Below, piece by piece: positions 1 to 8,768 of a stretch of 64,000 bases of DNA. The translations under genes and the position numbers were made by a program. The stretch lies in assembly GCA_048498515.1 (NCBI GenBank), contig JBEHXV010000005.1, forward strand, positions 1 through 64,000, given 5' to 3'. Position 1 is the first letter of the stretch, and each line of letters opens with the position of its first letter. The notes under the pieces were generated by a model that had not been told where the DNA came from, made no database searches, and saw only the letters and a list, made by a program, of their open reading frames with translations. The DNA is from UBA4416 sp048498515. GTDB taxonomy: Bacteria; Bacteroidota; Bacteroidia; B-17B0; Aurantibacillaceae.

Positions 1-2070
1 CGCCCCTGAACCAAAGTTCCAGCTGTAATTGCTGATGTTATCAGGAGCCGCTATGCTCGAGGTATTGTTCAACACCACATTATAGTTCGTACAGGCGTTC
101 ACCGGTGTAAACGTCGCCGTTGGCAAGGCATTCACCTTTACCGCCACACTCGCTGTACCCACGCAGCCATTATTCGTCGTCGCCGTCAGTACCGCCGTCA
201 CCGTGCCCGATGCCGGGTAAACATGCGTCGGGTTCTGTGTCACATCATCCGAACTCCCATTATTATCAAAATCCCAACTCCAGTTCGTGATGTTATCCGG
301 CGCTCCTACACTCGACGTATTAGTAAACGCCGTCCCCACTCCCAAACACACCGTGTTAGTCGTAAAACCTACTACAGGGTTGGGAGAAATAACGACTGTT
401 CGCGTAAAACTATTACTGCAACCCGATGTGTTTGTTACGGTGTAACTTACTACATAGGTTCCGGGAGAAGTGTAGGTATGTGACGGGTTAGGCCCGCTTG
501 ATGTTCCGGGTCCATCGCCAAAGTTCCAGGTGTGGGAGGCCAAACCTACTGTTGGTGTTGACGTTGCTGTAAAATTTGCGGCAGAGTTTAAACACACCGG
601 CGAAACCGTAAAATTTGGGGTAGGCGCCGGTGTCACTGTTACTACTTTACTTATACTATCCGTACAGCCTCCATTCGAGATCTTTAACTCAACTGTATAT
701 GTACCTGCTGCCGTATAGGTATTGGTTGGATTTGGCATAGAATTATCGGTTGTTCCATTATTGTCAAAATCCCAGCCCCAATTCTGTATGGCAGGGCCGC
801 CGTTTAATGTGGACTGGTCCGTGAACGGAACCGTAAAAGTACTTTGGCAAGGTGTTGTGGTAAAATTGAAATTAGCGACGGGTTTAGGCACTATACTAAA
901 GGTTGAATACAGTACCGGTGATTGACAACTGACCCCTTCCATTCCCAGGGTAACCGAATAAGTTCCGGCAGAGTTCGCATTCACACACCGTCCTGTTTGT
1001 CCTGTAACACCAGGGCCGGTCCAGGCATAGGAAATAAAACCCAGTGGAGCACATAAAGTATTGGAACCAATGGCACAGAAACTGCTATTAGTTTGTCCTA
1101 CAGGAATATCAAACGTATTTAAATTTAATGTCATTGGCTGGCAGGATGCATCTACATAAGCCCAGCCTGCATGTCCGCCTGCAGTACAATCGCCTGCCGT
1201 AAACTCAATGTTTACACACTGACCGATATAAGCAGATAAGTCGAATGAGCGGGTAGTCCAGTTCTTCCACTGGTAAGCAAGCCCATTGGTACCGGTAACC
1301 GCCACGAAAGAAGGATCTCCACCAGAACAGGATCCACTGGCATTCACCACATTATAATCAGAGCATGGGATTAGGTTATTGCTGCAATCGGTGAATGTAA
1401 TATTAAAGAAAGGCTGTTCCGGACAAGTATGCCCCGCATCTTCCAATACAACTGCATATTTGTATAAAAATACAGATGTTAAAGCCGTGACATTGAATGA
1501 TTGCCTTGCCCTTACTACAAAAGCCCCGGTTGTTGCTCCATCACCCATTTTTAAGGAATAAAGACCACTTCCAGGTGCATTTGTCTGCAATGCAGGCACT
1601 ATAGGATCGGTACCGTTAGTAGTTACTGTAAACCTGGTAGTTGGGTTAGGACAGCAACCTGCCATTGACTGGGAGTTTGTATTCGTTCCTTCTGTAACCG
1701 TCCAGCCGGCAGTAGTACCTGTTTCAAAATCCACGTTTGTGCAGGGTGCCTGAACGGTCGGGTCTCCACCGCCTCTATAAGTATAATAACCATACTTGGT
1801 ATCAATAAATCTTCTTTTTAAAAACGAAAGATGCATTTTCTGTTCCCATTCAGGAGCACCACCCACCGCTACTTGTCTCTGCGCTTCCGCTTCGTTAAAG
1901 CCTCTTAACGAGTCGGCATCGAACACCAACTGAACGTTCTTCAGCTTCTCAGCAATATAAGCCGGAGAATTCATCTCGTGCTTATGGTTGTGCTGTGATT
2001 GAGAAAAACCGCTAAATGGTATTGCAATTAAGCAAATGAAACAAAGAAGTAATTTCGTATAGTTTTTCAT
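1..2070 (-). CDS. PKD-repeat surface protein, 3' part outside window
   Basis: The reading frame is open for 690 codons from ATG at 2070 to the window edge, so the C-terminus is missing. The N-terminus (MKNYTKLLLCFICLIAIPF...GFSQ) is a typical signal peptide. About residues 110-390 are rich in Cys, Asn, Gly and Thr and look like jelly-roll or adhesion modules. PKD domains follow: WDFDNNG near 431, WNFGDG near 514, WDFDNNG near 597 and WNFGSG near 684, a spacing of about 83 residues. Such proteins in Bacteroidota are usually T9SS cargo exposed on the cell surface (adhesion or gliding), but the sorting domain lies outside the window, so the T9SS assignment is inference. It is separated from asnB by 264 bp of AT-rich DNA in which I recognise nothing. 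Confidence 0.88.
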   Translation of the reverse strand, partial: MKNYTKLLLCFICLIAIPFSGFSQSQHNHKHEMNSPAYIAEKLKNVQLVFDADSLRGFNEAEAQRQVAVGGAPEWEQKMHLSFLKRRFIDTKYGYYTYRGGGDPTVQAPCTNVDFETGTTAGWTVTEGTNTNSQSMAGCCPNPTTRFTVTTNGTDPIVPALQTNAPGSGLYSLKMGDGATTGAFVVRARQSFNVTALTSVFLYKYAVVLEDAGHTCPEQPFFNITFTDCSNNLIPCSDYNVVNASGSCSGGDPSFVAVTGTNGLAYQWKNWTTRSFDLSAYIGQCVNIEFTAGDCTAGGHAGWAYVDASCQPMTLNLNTFDIPVGQTNSSFCAIGSNTLCAPLGFISYAWTGPGVTGQTGRCVNANSAGTYSVTLGMEGVSCQSPVLYSTFSIVPKPVANFNFTTTPCQSTFTVPFTDQSTLNGGPAIQNWGWDFDNNGTTDNSMPNPTNTYTAAGTYTVELKISNGGCTDSISKVVTVTPAPTPNFTVSPVCLNSAANFTATSTPTVGLASHTWNFGDGPGTSSGPNPSHTYTSPGTYVVSYTVTNTSGCSNSFTRTVVISPNPVVGFTTNTVCLGVGTAFTNTSSVGAPDNITNWSWDFDNNGSSDDVTQNPTHVYPASGTVTAVLTATTNNGCVGTASVAVKVNALPTATFTPVNACTNYNVVLNNTSSIAAPDNISNYSWNFGSGA

Positions 2071-2334
2071 GCGTCAATAGTTTTGTTATACAATAATATA
2101 ATATATTTTTCCGTGGCATTAGAGGGGCAACCCCCCAATTAGTAAAACCGTCAATGTAGTGAGTTAACGGATTTAGCTTTACAATAATATACCAAATTAA
2201 TCCAAAATTCAAACTTTACACTAAAAAATTAAGTGCTTTAACTAATTGAAAATCAGATTTCGCCACCTGGATTTTTGGAGAGTTTTTGGAAAGCGGTTTT
2301 TAAGCTAAAAAACAGATGAAATACCGTAAATTTT

Positions 2335-4242
2335 CTACGAATTTTTAAAAACCTGCTGCCATACCGCTAGTGAATACAAACGTAATAAAAATGAAGGTTT
2401 AGCAGCAAGCAGCTTATCAAAATTGGCAACAATGGCTCTTGTATCAATAAAGTCTAAGGTTTCGGTAATGGTATCGAGCACCTCTTTTTTATGAGGTTTA
2501 AACCAGCCCGAAACCGGCGTTTCAAAACCTATCTTGTCTTTGCGCTCATAAATTTGAGTTGGAATATAATTCTTAGCGGCTTCGCGAAGCAAATATTTAG
2601 AGATACCCTGTTGTATTTTTTGTTGACCATGAATTGAGAAAATAAGATCAACAAGCTCCACATCATCCGCAAAGGGCACCCGGCTTTCAATACCAAAGGC
2701 CATGCTGCAACGGTCTTCACACTTTAAAAAAGATTTTAACCGTCCTTTATAATCGAGCTTTAACTGATGATTTAAATTATTGGCAATTTTTTGGTTACTG
2801 CTTTTTCCCGCACTCTTTTTACTCTCTGTAAAATAAGCCGAATAATCAACGCTTAAACCAAAGTTATCTTTCAGCAGTTGTTTGGCAAAAAGCGTATACG
2901 CGTTGGGTACAGTTCCCTTCGAATGATTCATGCTTCTGAAAGCTTTCCCGAATTGTGCTTTGTGGAGTAATTCTTTCCATAAAGCCATGTAATGATGCAA
3001 ATAGCCTGCAAACAATTCATCAGCCCCTTGCCCGTCAAGCACCACTTTTATATGGTTATCGGAAGCCAGTTTCATAACCCTGTATTGCGAATAAGTGCTT
3101 GTGCTCCATACAGGCAGGTCCTGTGAATAATTGAGTGTTTTAATGTCCCTGAAAAACTCATCGGCTGTTGGGCTAACGGTTTGCCAGTTACCATTAACCC
3201 TTTGAGCAACCAGTTTTGCATAACTGCTTTCATCAAAGGCTTCGTTGGGAAAAACAGCGGTGAATAATTTCATTTGTTTTGCAGGCTGCAGCTGTTTTAC
3301 AACTCCGGCAATAATAGAGCTGTCCAAACCTCCGCTTAAGCAGGAACCAATTTCCACATCGCTTCTCAACCGCAAACGAATCGCATTGACGAGTTTTTCC
3401 TCAATGAGTTCAATCAGCTCAGCATTACTTTTTTGTGTAGTGGGTCTATCGGCAATGGAATAATATTTTTTTAATTCAAAGTTATGAGAGGACAGATCGT
3501 ATAAAAAATAACAGGAAGGCTTTAGTTCATTAATGCCCTTAAACAAACTTTGAGTGGCCGTTTCCAGGTTGGCATTCACCACAAAATCAAACTGTTCGGC
3601 TTCGTTAATTTCAAAAGGAATTAATCCCGATTTGATAAAGGCCTTCTGCTCACTGGCAAACGCAAAGCAAACATTTGTATTGACATAGTAAAAAGGCTTT
3701 ACCCCTGCCCTGTCCCTGGCGCAAAATAAATGATTGCGTTCCTTATCGAACAATGCAAAAGCAAACATGCCATTGAATTTTTGCAGGCAATCTACACCCC
3801 ACTCTTTGTAAGCTGCAAGAATAACTTCCGTATCGGTTTGTGTGATAAAAACGTGTCCTTTTGCTTTCAAAAGTTCTCTTAATTCTATGTAATTGAAGAT
3901 CTCGCCGTTAAAGGTTATCCAGTAATTACCTTTGGCATCGCACATAGGTTGATGCCCGGCTTCCGAAAGATCGATAATGGAAAGGCGGCGGTGTGCCAGT
4001 GCCAGTTTGGTTCCTTGCTCAATATTTTCGATTGACACAAGAGGGTTATATAAAAAAGCACGGCTTTCTTTATTTACCTGCGGCGTTTCATTTGAGTAAG
4101 CAGCAACCGATCGTTCATCGGTGAAAAAGGCAAAACCTTCTCCATCAGGCCCCCTGTGCTTTATGGCACGGTTCATCGCAAAAGCAGCATCTTTGAGTGA
4201 TACTGAATTTGTTTTAGAGATAATTCCGCTTATACCGCACAT
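2335..4242 (-). CDS. asnB: Asparagine synthase (glutamine-hydrolysing)
   Basis: AsnB makes asparagine from aspartate, glutamine and ATP in the cytosol. The 635-residue protein starts MCGISGI, with the glutaminase nucleophile Cys2 exposed after Met removal. The class II glutamine amidotransferase domain covers about residues 2-200 (HRGPDGEG, FNGEIFNY). The synthetase domain has the PP-loop SGGLDSS near residue 304 and a conserved DGQGADELFAGY segment. It is the last gene of a three-gene minus-strand operon, 6 bp after the stop of a polysaccharide-deacetylase-like gene. AsnB homologues often sit in glycan gene clusters, where some act as amidotransferases, so a role in modifying a glycan or its precursor is possible. 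The family is certain; the physiological substrate is not. Confidence 0.93.
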   Translation of the reverse strand: MCGISGIISKTNSVSLKDAAFAMNRAIKHRGPDGEGFAFFTDERSVAAYSNETPQVNKESRAFLYNPLVSIENIEQGTKLALAHRRLSIIDLSEAGHQPMCDAKGNYWITFNGEIFNYIELRELLKAKGHVFITQTDTEVILAAYKEWGVDCLQKFNGMFAFALFDKERNHLFCARDRAGVKPFYYVNTNVCFAFASEQKAFIKSGLIPFEINEAEQFDFVVNANLETATQSLFKGINELKPSCYFLYDLSSHNFELKKYYSIADRPTTQKSNAELIELIEEKLVNAIRLRLRSDVEIGSCLSGGLDSSIIAGVVKQLQPAKQMKLFTAVFPNEAFDESSYAKLVAQRVNGNWQTVSPTADEFFRDIKTLNYSQDLPVWSTSTYSQYRVMKLASDNHIKVVLDGQGADELFAGYLHHYMALWKELLHKAQFGKAFRSMNHSKGTVPNAYTLFAKQLLKDNFGLSVDYSAYFTESKKSAGKSSNQKIANNLNHQLKLDYKGRLKSFLKCEDRCSMAFGIESRVPFADDVELVDLIFSIHGQQKIQQGISKYLLREAAKNYIPTQIYERKDKIGFETPVSGWFKPHKKEVLDTITETLDFIDTRAIVANFDKLLAAKPSFLLRLYSLAVWQQVFKNS

Positions 4243-4248
4243 AGCCAG

Positions 4249-5553
4249 TTATTGAGTTGTTGAATTATTCAGCATTGTTTTATAAACCTCAACCCATTCT
4301 TTTTGTTCAGGTACAAAGCTATCGTTATGCCACACCGAAACAAACTCGCCGCCAAATTTTTTTACTTCCTGCATTAAGTGTGCAATTAACTCCGCAGCTT
4401 TTTTAGCATTAAGCTTATTATAATCCCTCACAGTACCTTCCATTACCGTGCTGGGATGCAACAGTAAAGCAGTTGCTTCATTTTTATCCAGGTCGAACCA
4501 TTTATAAGGCATGCACAAACCCGTTCTGAAACCGGGTTGAGAGGCATAAATCATCGTATAATCGTCTGTGATCCCTGCTCTTATAAAAGCCCTGTATGTT
4601 TCGGGAAATTTAATCCTTAAAAAATGACCGCGTGCCGTTGTTACTTTTTTTTCAATGATGTTCTCAAGTCGGTTCTTCTCTTTCTCAACCCTTGTCAATT
4701 CATCAAACGACTGGTACGATGGGTGCAAGCCCAGCTTGTAATCCGAAGCTAATTTTTGCAATAATGCCCTGAAACCTTTATTGGTATAATGCGGATTTTT
4801 GTCGTAAGCCGAATGATCGCCAATCAGCACAAAATACTGCAAGGCTGTTTGGGTTTCTGTACTCATGGCATTGATGGTGTCAAATGTATTGTACGGATCA
4901 TTAAGGGAATTGGTATTAGCCGCAAGGCGCCGCACAACATCACGCCATTTAAATGATGCCAGGTCTTTCAGCAGTCCGCCCAAATTCCGTTTAAACCCTT
5001 TATGAGCATACGCAAAGGCATTATCAATATCAATGGTCGATAAAAAATTAAAGCTCCTTTTTTTAAATTCCAAAGCCGGGTATTTTTGTTTTAGTTTTTG
5101 CGCAAGATCATCGACCAGGTAATTTAAAAAAGGCTTATTTAAAAAACCATGTTTAAATGCCTGGCTGTTCTCTGCCTGAAAACGTTGATGCATATCCGGT
5201 TCAGAGGGTAAGTATTCTTCGTACCGTGCAGCAAAATAAAACACCGTTGCAAAAACATCATAGGGTAAAAAAGATTTTTGGGAGGTATTAAAAAACACAG
5301 GAAAATTAAGGTATTCGCCGGATGCTTCCGAGACCTGTTTTCTGACAGTGCTTTCAAATAAAAGTCCATCAGCTTCCATCAAACATTCCAGTTCTTCATG
5401 ATAAATAGTATAAGCCAATTTGGGTAAAACGGAAGATCTGTAAAATTGAAGATCATCTGTTAGCTGATACGACGAATTCAATACGGTGTTAAACACCAGG
5501 TCCATGGTATAAGAAACACGCGGTGTCATGCTATGGGTGTAGATCAGTATCAT
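4249..5553 (-). CDS. Polysaccharide deacetylase-like protein (copy 2)
   Basis: This 434-residue protein belongs to the divergent Bacteroidota polysaccharide-deacetylase-like group with an extra N-terminal domain. Visible NodB-type elements are STIDIDNA near residue 171 (candidate metal-binding aspartates) and GLHPSY near 272 (candidate metal-binding His). A conserved GITDDY motif and a WHNDS segment lie further on. There is no signal peptide, so it is probably cytoplasmic. Its ATG overlaps the TAA of the upstream paralogue by one base (TAATG), which implies translational coupling. The upstream gene product shares these motifs in the same order. The substrate is unknown; a glycan or nucleotide-sugar intermediate is the most natural guess. 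Confidence 0.8.
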   Translation of the reverse strand: MILIYTHSMTPRVSYTMDLVFNTVLNSSYQLTDDLQFYRSSVLPKLAYTIYHEELECLMEADGLLFESTVRKQVSEASGEYLNFPVFFNTSQKSFLPYDVFATVFYFAARYEEYLPSEPDMHQRFQAENSQAFKHGFLNKPFLNYLVDDLAQKLKQKYPALEFKKRSFNFLSTIDIDNAFAYAHKGFKRNLGGLLKDLASFKWRDVVRRLAANTNSLNDPYNTFDTINAMSTETQTALQYFVLIGDHSAYDKNPHYTNKGFRALLQKLASDYKLGLHPSYQSFDELTRVEKEKNRLENIIEKKVTTARGHFLRIKFPETYRAFIRAGITDDYTMIYASQPGFRTGLCMPYKWFDLDKNEATALLLHPSTVMEGTVRDYNKLNAKKAAELIAHLMQEVKKFGGEFVSVWHNDSFVPEQKEWVEVYKTMLNNSTTQ

Positions 5554-6875
5554 TATTTTTCTATCGCCAGCTTAACAATGTCCTCGTAGCTGTTTTTCCA
5601 GTCTGCCCACTCCTGCGCGGTTCCCATGGTGTCGTTATGAAAAATGGTAACCAGCTCGCCATTATATTTTTTCACATAATCAATCAAGGGTTTCGCAACC
5701 TCAACCATGGTGCCAGGCGTGGCATTATCCTTATATCTCAGCGAGGTTTCGCTCACACAATAGGAATGTATTTTTAAACCCGTTTCCACTTCATCATCCA
5801 GGTCGTACCAGTAAAAAGGCTGGCAAATGCTGGCCCTGAAGCCATTATGGATGGAATAACCCATTGAATAATCATCGGTAATTCCCATCTCCAATAAAGT
5901 AAAATAAGTATCCGGAAATTTGAGCATGGAAAAATGCTGACGTGAATTAAAGATCTCGCGATGGGTAATATTTGCCAGGCGGTTAATTTCAATTTTAACC
6001 TGTGCCCTGCTGCTATTGGAACCAAAGGATGGATGAATACCCGGCGTAGCATAATCGCACAAATGCTTGATAAGCTTTTGAAAATTGGTATTGTTGGAAG
6101 GATGATTCTTATCATTCACGCCATAATCGCCCAGCAAAAAAAAGTAAATGACCTTTAATTTGTATTTATCCTGGATAGACAACTGGTATTCATACGAATC
6201 AAAAGGATCTTTTTCTTTTTTCAGCAATACCGATGTCCGGTCTATCAGGTCGGTCTTATCAAAGCTTGTGATGGATTTTAAATACCCACCCATGGAGCGC
6301 ATAATACCTTTTTGCTTGTATTTATAAGCATTGTCAATATCAATGGTTGATGTGTAAGAATAAGATTTATGCGTAATAGAAAGGTTAGGAAACTTTTTAA
6401 GCAGCACCGTTTCAAATTCAGCGATCCAGATATTGACCAGTGGGATCCTTAAAAAATCGTATTGGTAAGCCAGGCTGTTCTCCGCCTCAAAACGGTTAAA
6501 GGAGTCGGGAATAAAAGGCAGGTATTCCTCGTAGCGGCTCACTAAGTAAAAGGCCGCTGCAAACAGATCGAATGGCAAACTACTGCGATAGGTTTTAAAA
6601 AAATACTTCAGGTAAGCCTCATGGTTCTGCATTTGAATGGTTTGCTCATGAATGCCCGACTCGAACAACAAATTAATTGCCGCAATATGAAAATCCGATT
6701 CCAGGTCCTGGTTCGAATACGAGAATTTGTAACCCTCGGCCAATTTGTAATCATCCACACTGTTTGTAATGGTAAACTCAAGTCCCAAACAATCTTTTAA
6801 GATAAGATTGAAGATGTATTTTATCCTCGGTGTGGTTTTATGAGTATAAATAAAAATATGTGCGTTTGGGCTCAA
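5553..6875 (-). CDS. Polysaccharide deacetylase-like protein (copy 1), TTG start
   Basis: A 440-residue paralogue of the next gene. It has STIDIDNA near residue 175, GIHPSF near 277, KFPDTY, GITDDYSMGY and FHNDT. The start is TTG at 6875: an in-frame TAG lies two codons upstream and the next internal Met is about 80 residues in, while the segment in between (IYTHKTTPRIKY) aligns with the N-terminus of the paralogue (IYTHSMTPRVSY). It heads the operon with the second copy and asnB, and a perfect TAnnTTTG box lies 20 bp upstream. No signal peptide is visible. Function is inferred from fold motifs only. Confidence 0.8.
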   Translation of the reverse strand: MSPNAHIFIYTHKTTPRIKYIFNLILKDCLGLEFTITNSVDDYKLAEGYKFSYSNQDLESDFHIAAINLLFESGIHEQTIQMQNHEAYLKYFFKTYRSSLPFDLFAAAFYLVSRYEEYLPFIPDSFNRFEAENSLAYQYDFLRIPLVNIWIAEFETVLLKKFPNLSITHKSYSYTSTIDIDNAYKYKQKGIMRSMGGYLKSITSFDKTDLIDRTSVLLKKEKDPFDSYEYQLSIQDKYKLKVIYFFLLGDYGVNDKNHPSNNTNFQKLIKHLCDYATPGIHPSFGSNSSRAQVKIEINRLANITHREIFNSRQHFSMLKFPDTYFTLLEMGITDDYSMGYSIHNGFRASICQPFYWYDLDDEVETGLKIHSYCVSETSLRYKDNATPGTMVEVAKPLIDYVKKYNGELVTIFHNDTMGTAQEWADWKNSYEDIVKLAIEK

Positions 6876-6895
6876 GTACTAATTACGGTTTATAA

Positions 6896-6903
6896 CAAAT
6901 ATA
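6896..6903 (-). promoter_or_regulatory. Candidate -7 box of deacetylase-asnB operon
   Basis: TATATTTG on the minus strand matches the Bacteroidota -7 consensus TAnnTTTG, 20 bp before the TTG start. I find no convincing TTTG box at the usual upstream distance. Confidence 0.5.
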
Positions 6904-7038
6904 ATGGCTCTTCCCTAACGTTATTTATCCCTCAAATATTGTTATTTATACAGAATTGTTAATTAAAATTCATTACCAAAGTCATAATTTTTCTATTTTT
7001 AAACTTCATAAATTTTAATTCTAAAATCTTAAATACCT

Positions 7039-8727
7039 ATGCAACAATTAATAGAATGCGTCCCAAATTTTTCTGAAGGCCTTGATATGTCTGTTATTAA
7101 ACAGATCACTCATGAGATAGAATCCGTTGAAGGAGTTCGTTTACTCAATGTTGACCCGGGTAAAGCCACCAACCGTACGGTAGTAACTTTTGTAGGAAAT
7201 CCGCAGGCGGTAGTGGATGCCGCTTTCCTGGCCATCAAAAAAGCGGGTGAGTTAATTGACATGAGCAAGCATAAGGGCGAGCACCCGCGCATGGGCGCTA
7301 CCGATGTATGCCCCCTCATCCCTATTGCCAACATCAGCATGGAAGAAACCGCAAAATGGTCTCAAAAATTGGGCGAGCGCGTAGGCCGGGAATTGCAGAT
7401 CCCCGTTTACTTATACGAAGCTGCACAGGCAAAAAAAGAAAGAAATAACCTGTCGGTTATCAGGGCCGGAGAATACGAAGGGTTTTTCAAAAAAATAAAA
7501 CTACCTGAATGGCAACCCGATTTTGGTCCTGCCGAATTTGACGCCAAACGCGGTGCCACCGTTATTGGCGCACGCGATTTTTTAGTGGCTTATAATGTGA
7601 ATTTAAATACCACCTCAACCCGCCGTGCCAACTCCATTGCCTTTGATGTGCGTGAGGCAGGTCGTGTAAAACGGGAGGGGGATCCTATTAACGGCAAGGT
7701 GGTAACCGATGCCAATGGAAACCCTGTGTCTATTCCGGGCTCTTTAAAATCGGTAAAAGCCATTGGCTGGTTCATTGAGGAATATGGCGTAGCGCAAATT
7801 TCCATGAACCTTACCAACATTAATGTAACACCTTTGCACATCGCGTTTGATGAAGTTTGTAAAAAGGCTACAGAACGTGGTATCAGGGTTACAGGTTCCG
7901 AACTGGTGGGATTGGTTCCCTTAAAATCGTTGATTGATGCCGGAAAATATTTCTTATTAAAACAACAACGCTCAACCGGCGTTTCGGAAAAAGAACTCAT
8001 CAAAATTGCCATTAAAACCATGGGACTCGATGAGCTGGGGCCATTTAAACCGGAAGAACGCATCATTGAATACCTGCTGAAAGAAAAAGCCGACAGCCGT
8101 TTGGTAAGCATGACCTTAAGCGACTTTGCCGATGAAACAGCCAGCGAAAGTCCGGCGCCGGGCGGCGGTTCCATTTCGGCCTACATTGGTTCCCTGGGTG
8201 TATCGCTCGCAACAATGGTAGCCAATCTTTCATCGCACAAAAAAGGTTGGGACAGCCGCTGGGAAGAATTTAGCCAATGGGCCCAAAAAGGCCAGCAGTA
8301 TAAAGATGAGCTCACAAAGCTAGTTGACGCGGATACAGCCGCTTTTAATAAAATTATGACAGCTTTTGGCCTGCCGAAAGCAACCGACGAGGAAAAAGCG
8401 GCCCGCAAGCAAGCGATCCAGGAAGCTACAAAATTTGCTATTGAAATTCCGTTTAAAGTGATGCAGCTATCTTACGAAAGCATGACCCTGATAAAAGCCA
8501 TGGCCGATATCGGAAACCCTAATTCAGTATCCGACGCGGGCGTAGGCGCTTTATGCGCGCGCAGCGCGGTAATGGGTGCTTTTATGAATGTGCGCATCAA
8601 TGCCAGTGGTTACGACGATAAAACCTTTGTGGAAGGAATTATTGCCAAAGGAAAGGATATTGAAAACAAAACCATCGCATTGGAAGCCGAAATTCTGAAA
8701 ATTGTGAACGAAAAGATCGGGGTTTAA
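7039..8727 (+). CDS. ftcD: Glutamate formimidoyltransferase / formimidoyl-THF cyclodeaminase
   Basis: A bifunctional enzyme of histidine degradation. It moves the formimino group from formiminoglutamate to tetrahydrofolate and then releases ammonia to give methenyl-THF. The 562-residue protein has the transferase domain at about 1-300 (ECVPNFSEG, and GEHPRMGATD with the catalytic-type His near 82). The cyclodeaminase domain starts near 354 (SPAPGGGS). The full two-domain length matches the animal and Bacteroidota form. No other hut gene is adjacent. A decayed copy of its last 120 bp lies 3.6 kb downstream at 12244-12358. It is transcribed divergently from the deacetylase operon across a 163-bp AT-rich gap. 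Confidence 0.95.
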   Translation: MQQLIECVPNFSEGLDMSVIKQITHEIESVEGVRLLNVDPGKATNRTVVTFVGNPQAVVDAAFLAIKKAGELIDMSKHKGEHPRMGATDVCPLIPIANISMEETAKWSQKLGERVGRELQIPVYLYEAAQAKKERNNLSVIRAGEYEGFFKKIKLPEWQPDFGPAEFDAKRGATVIGARDFLVAYNVNLNTTSTRRANSIAFDVREAGRVKREGDPINGKVVTDANGNPVSIPGSLKSVKAIGWFIEEYGVAQISMNLTNINVTPLHIAFDEVCKKATERGIRVTGSELVGLVPLKSLIDAGKYFLLKQQRSTGVSEKELIKIAIKTMGLDELGPFKPEERIIEYLLKEKADSRLVSMTLSDFADETASESPAPGGGSISAYIGSLGVSLATMVANLSSHKKGWDSRWEEFSQWAQKGQQYKDELTKLVDADTAAFNKIMTAFGLPKATDEEKAARKQAIQEATKFAIEIPFKVMQLSYESMTLIKAMADIGNPNSVSDAGVGALCARSAVMGAFMNVRINASGYDDKTFVEGIIAKGKDIENKTIALEAEILKIVNEKIGV

Positions 8728-8768
8728 CCTCCATCACATACTCCAGTTGTACTGCTTAAATCCGGACA

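Noticed and set aside
2094..2145. GC-rich stem GGGGTTGCCCC between asnB and the PKD gene as terminator
   Set aside because: The stem is only 4 bp and lies in the leader of the PKD gene with no T run.
7590..8174. 194-codon antisense frame inside ftcD
   Set aside because: Shadow of the ftcD coding bias; no signals of its own.
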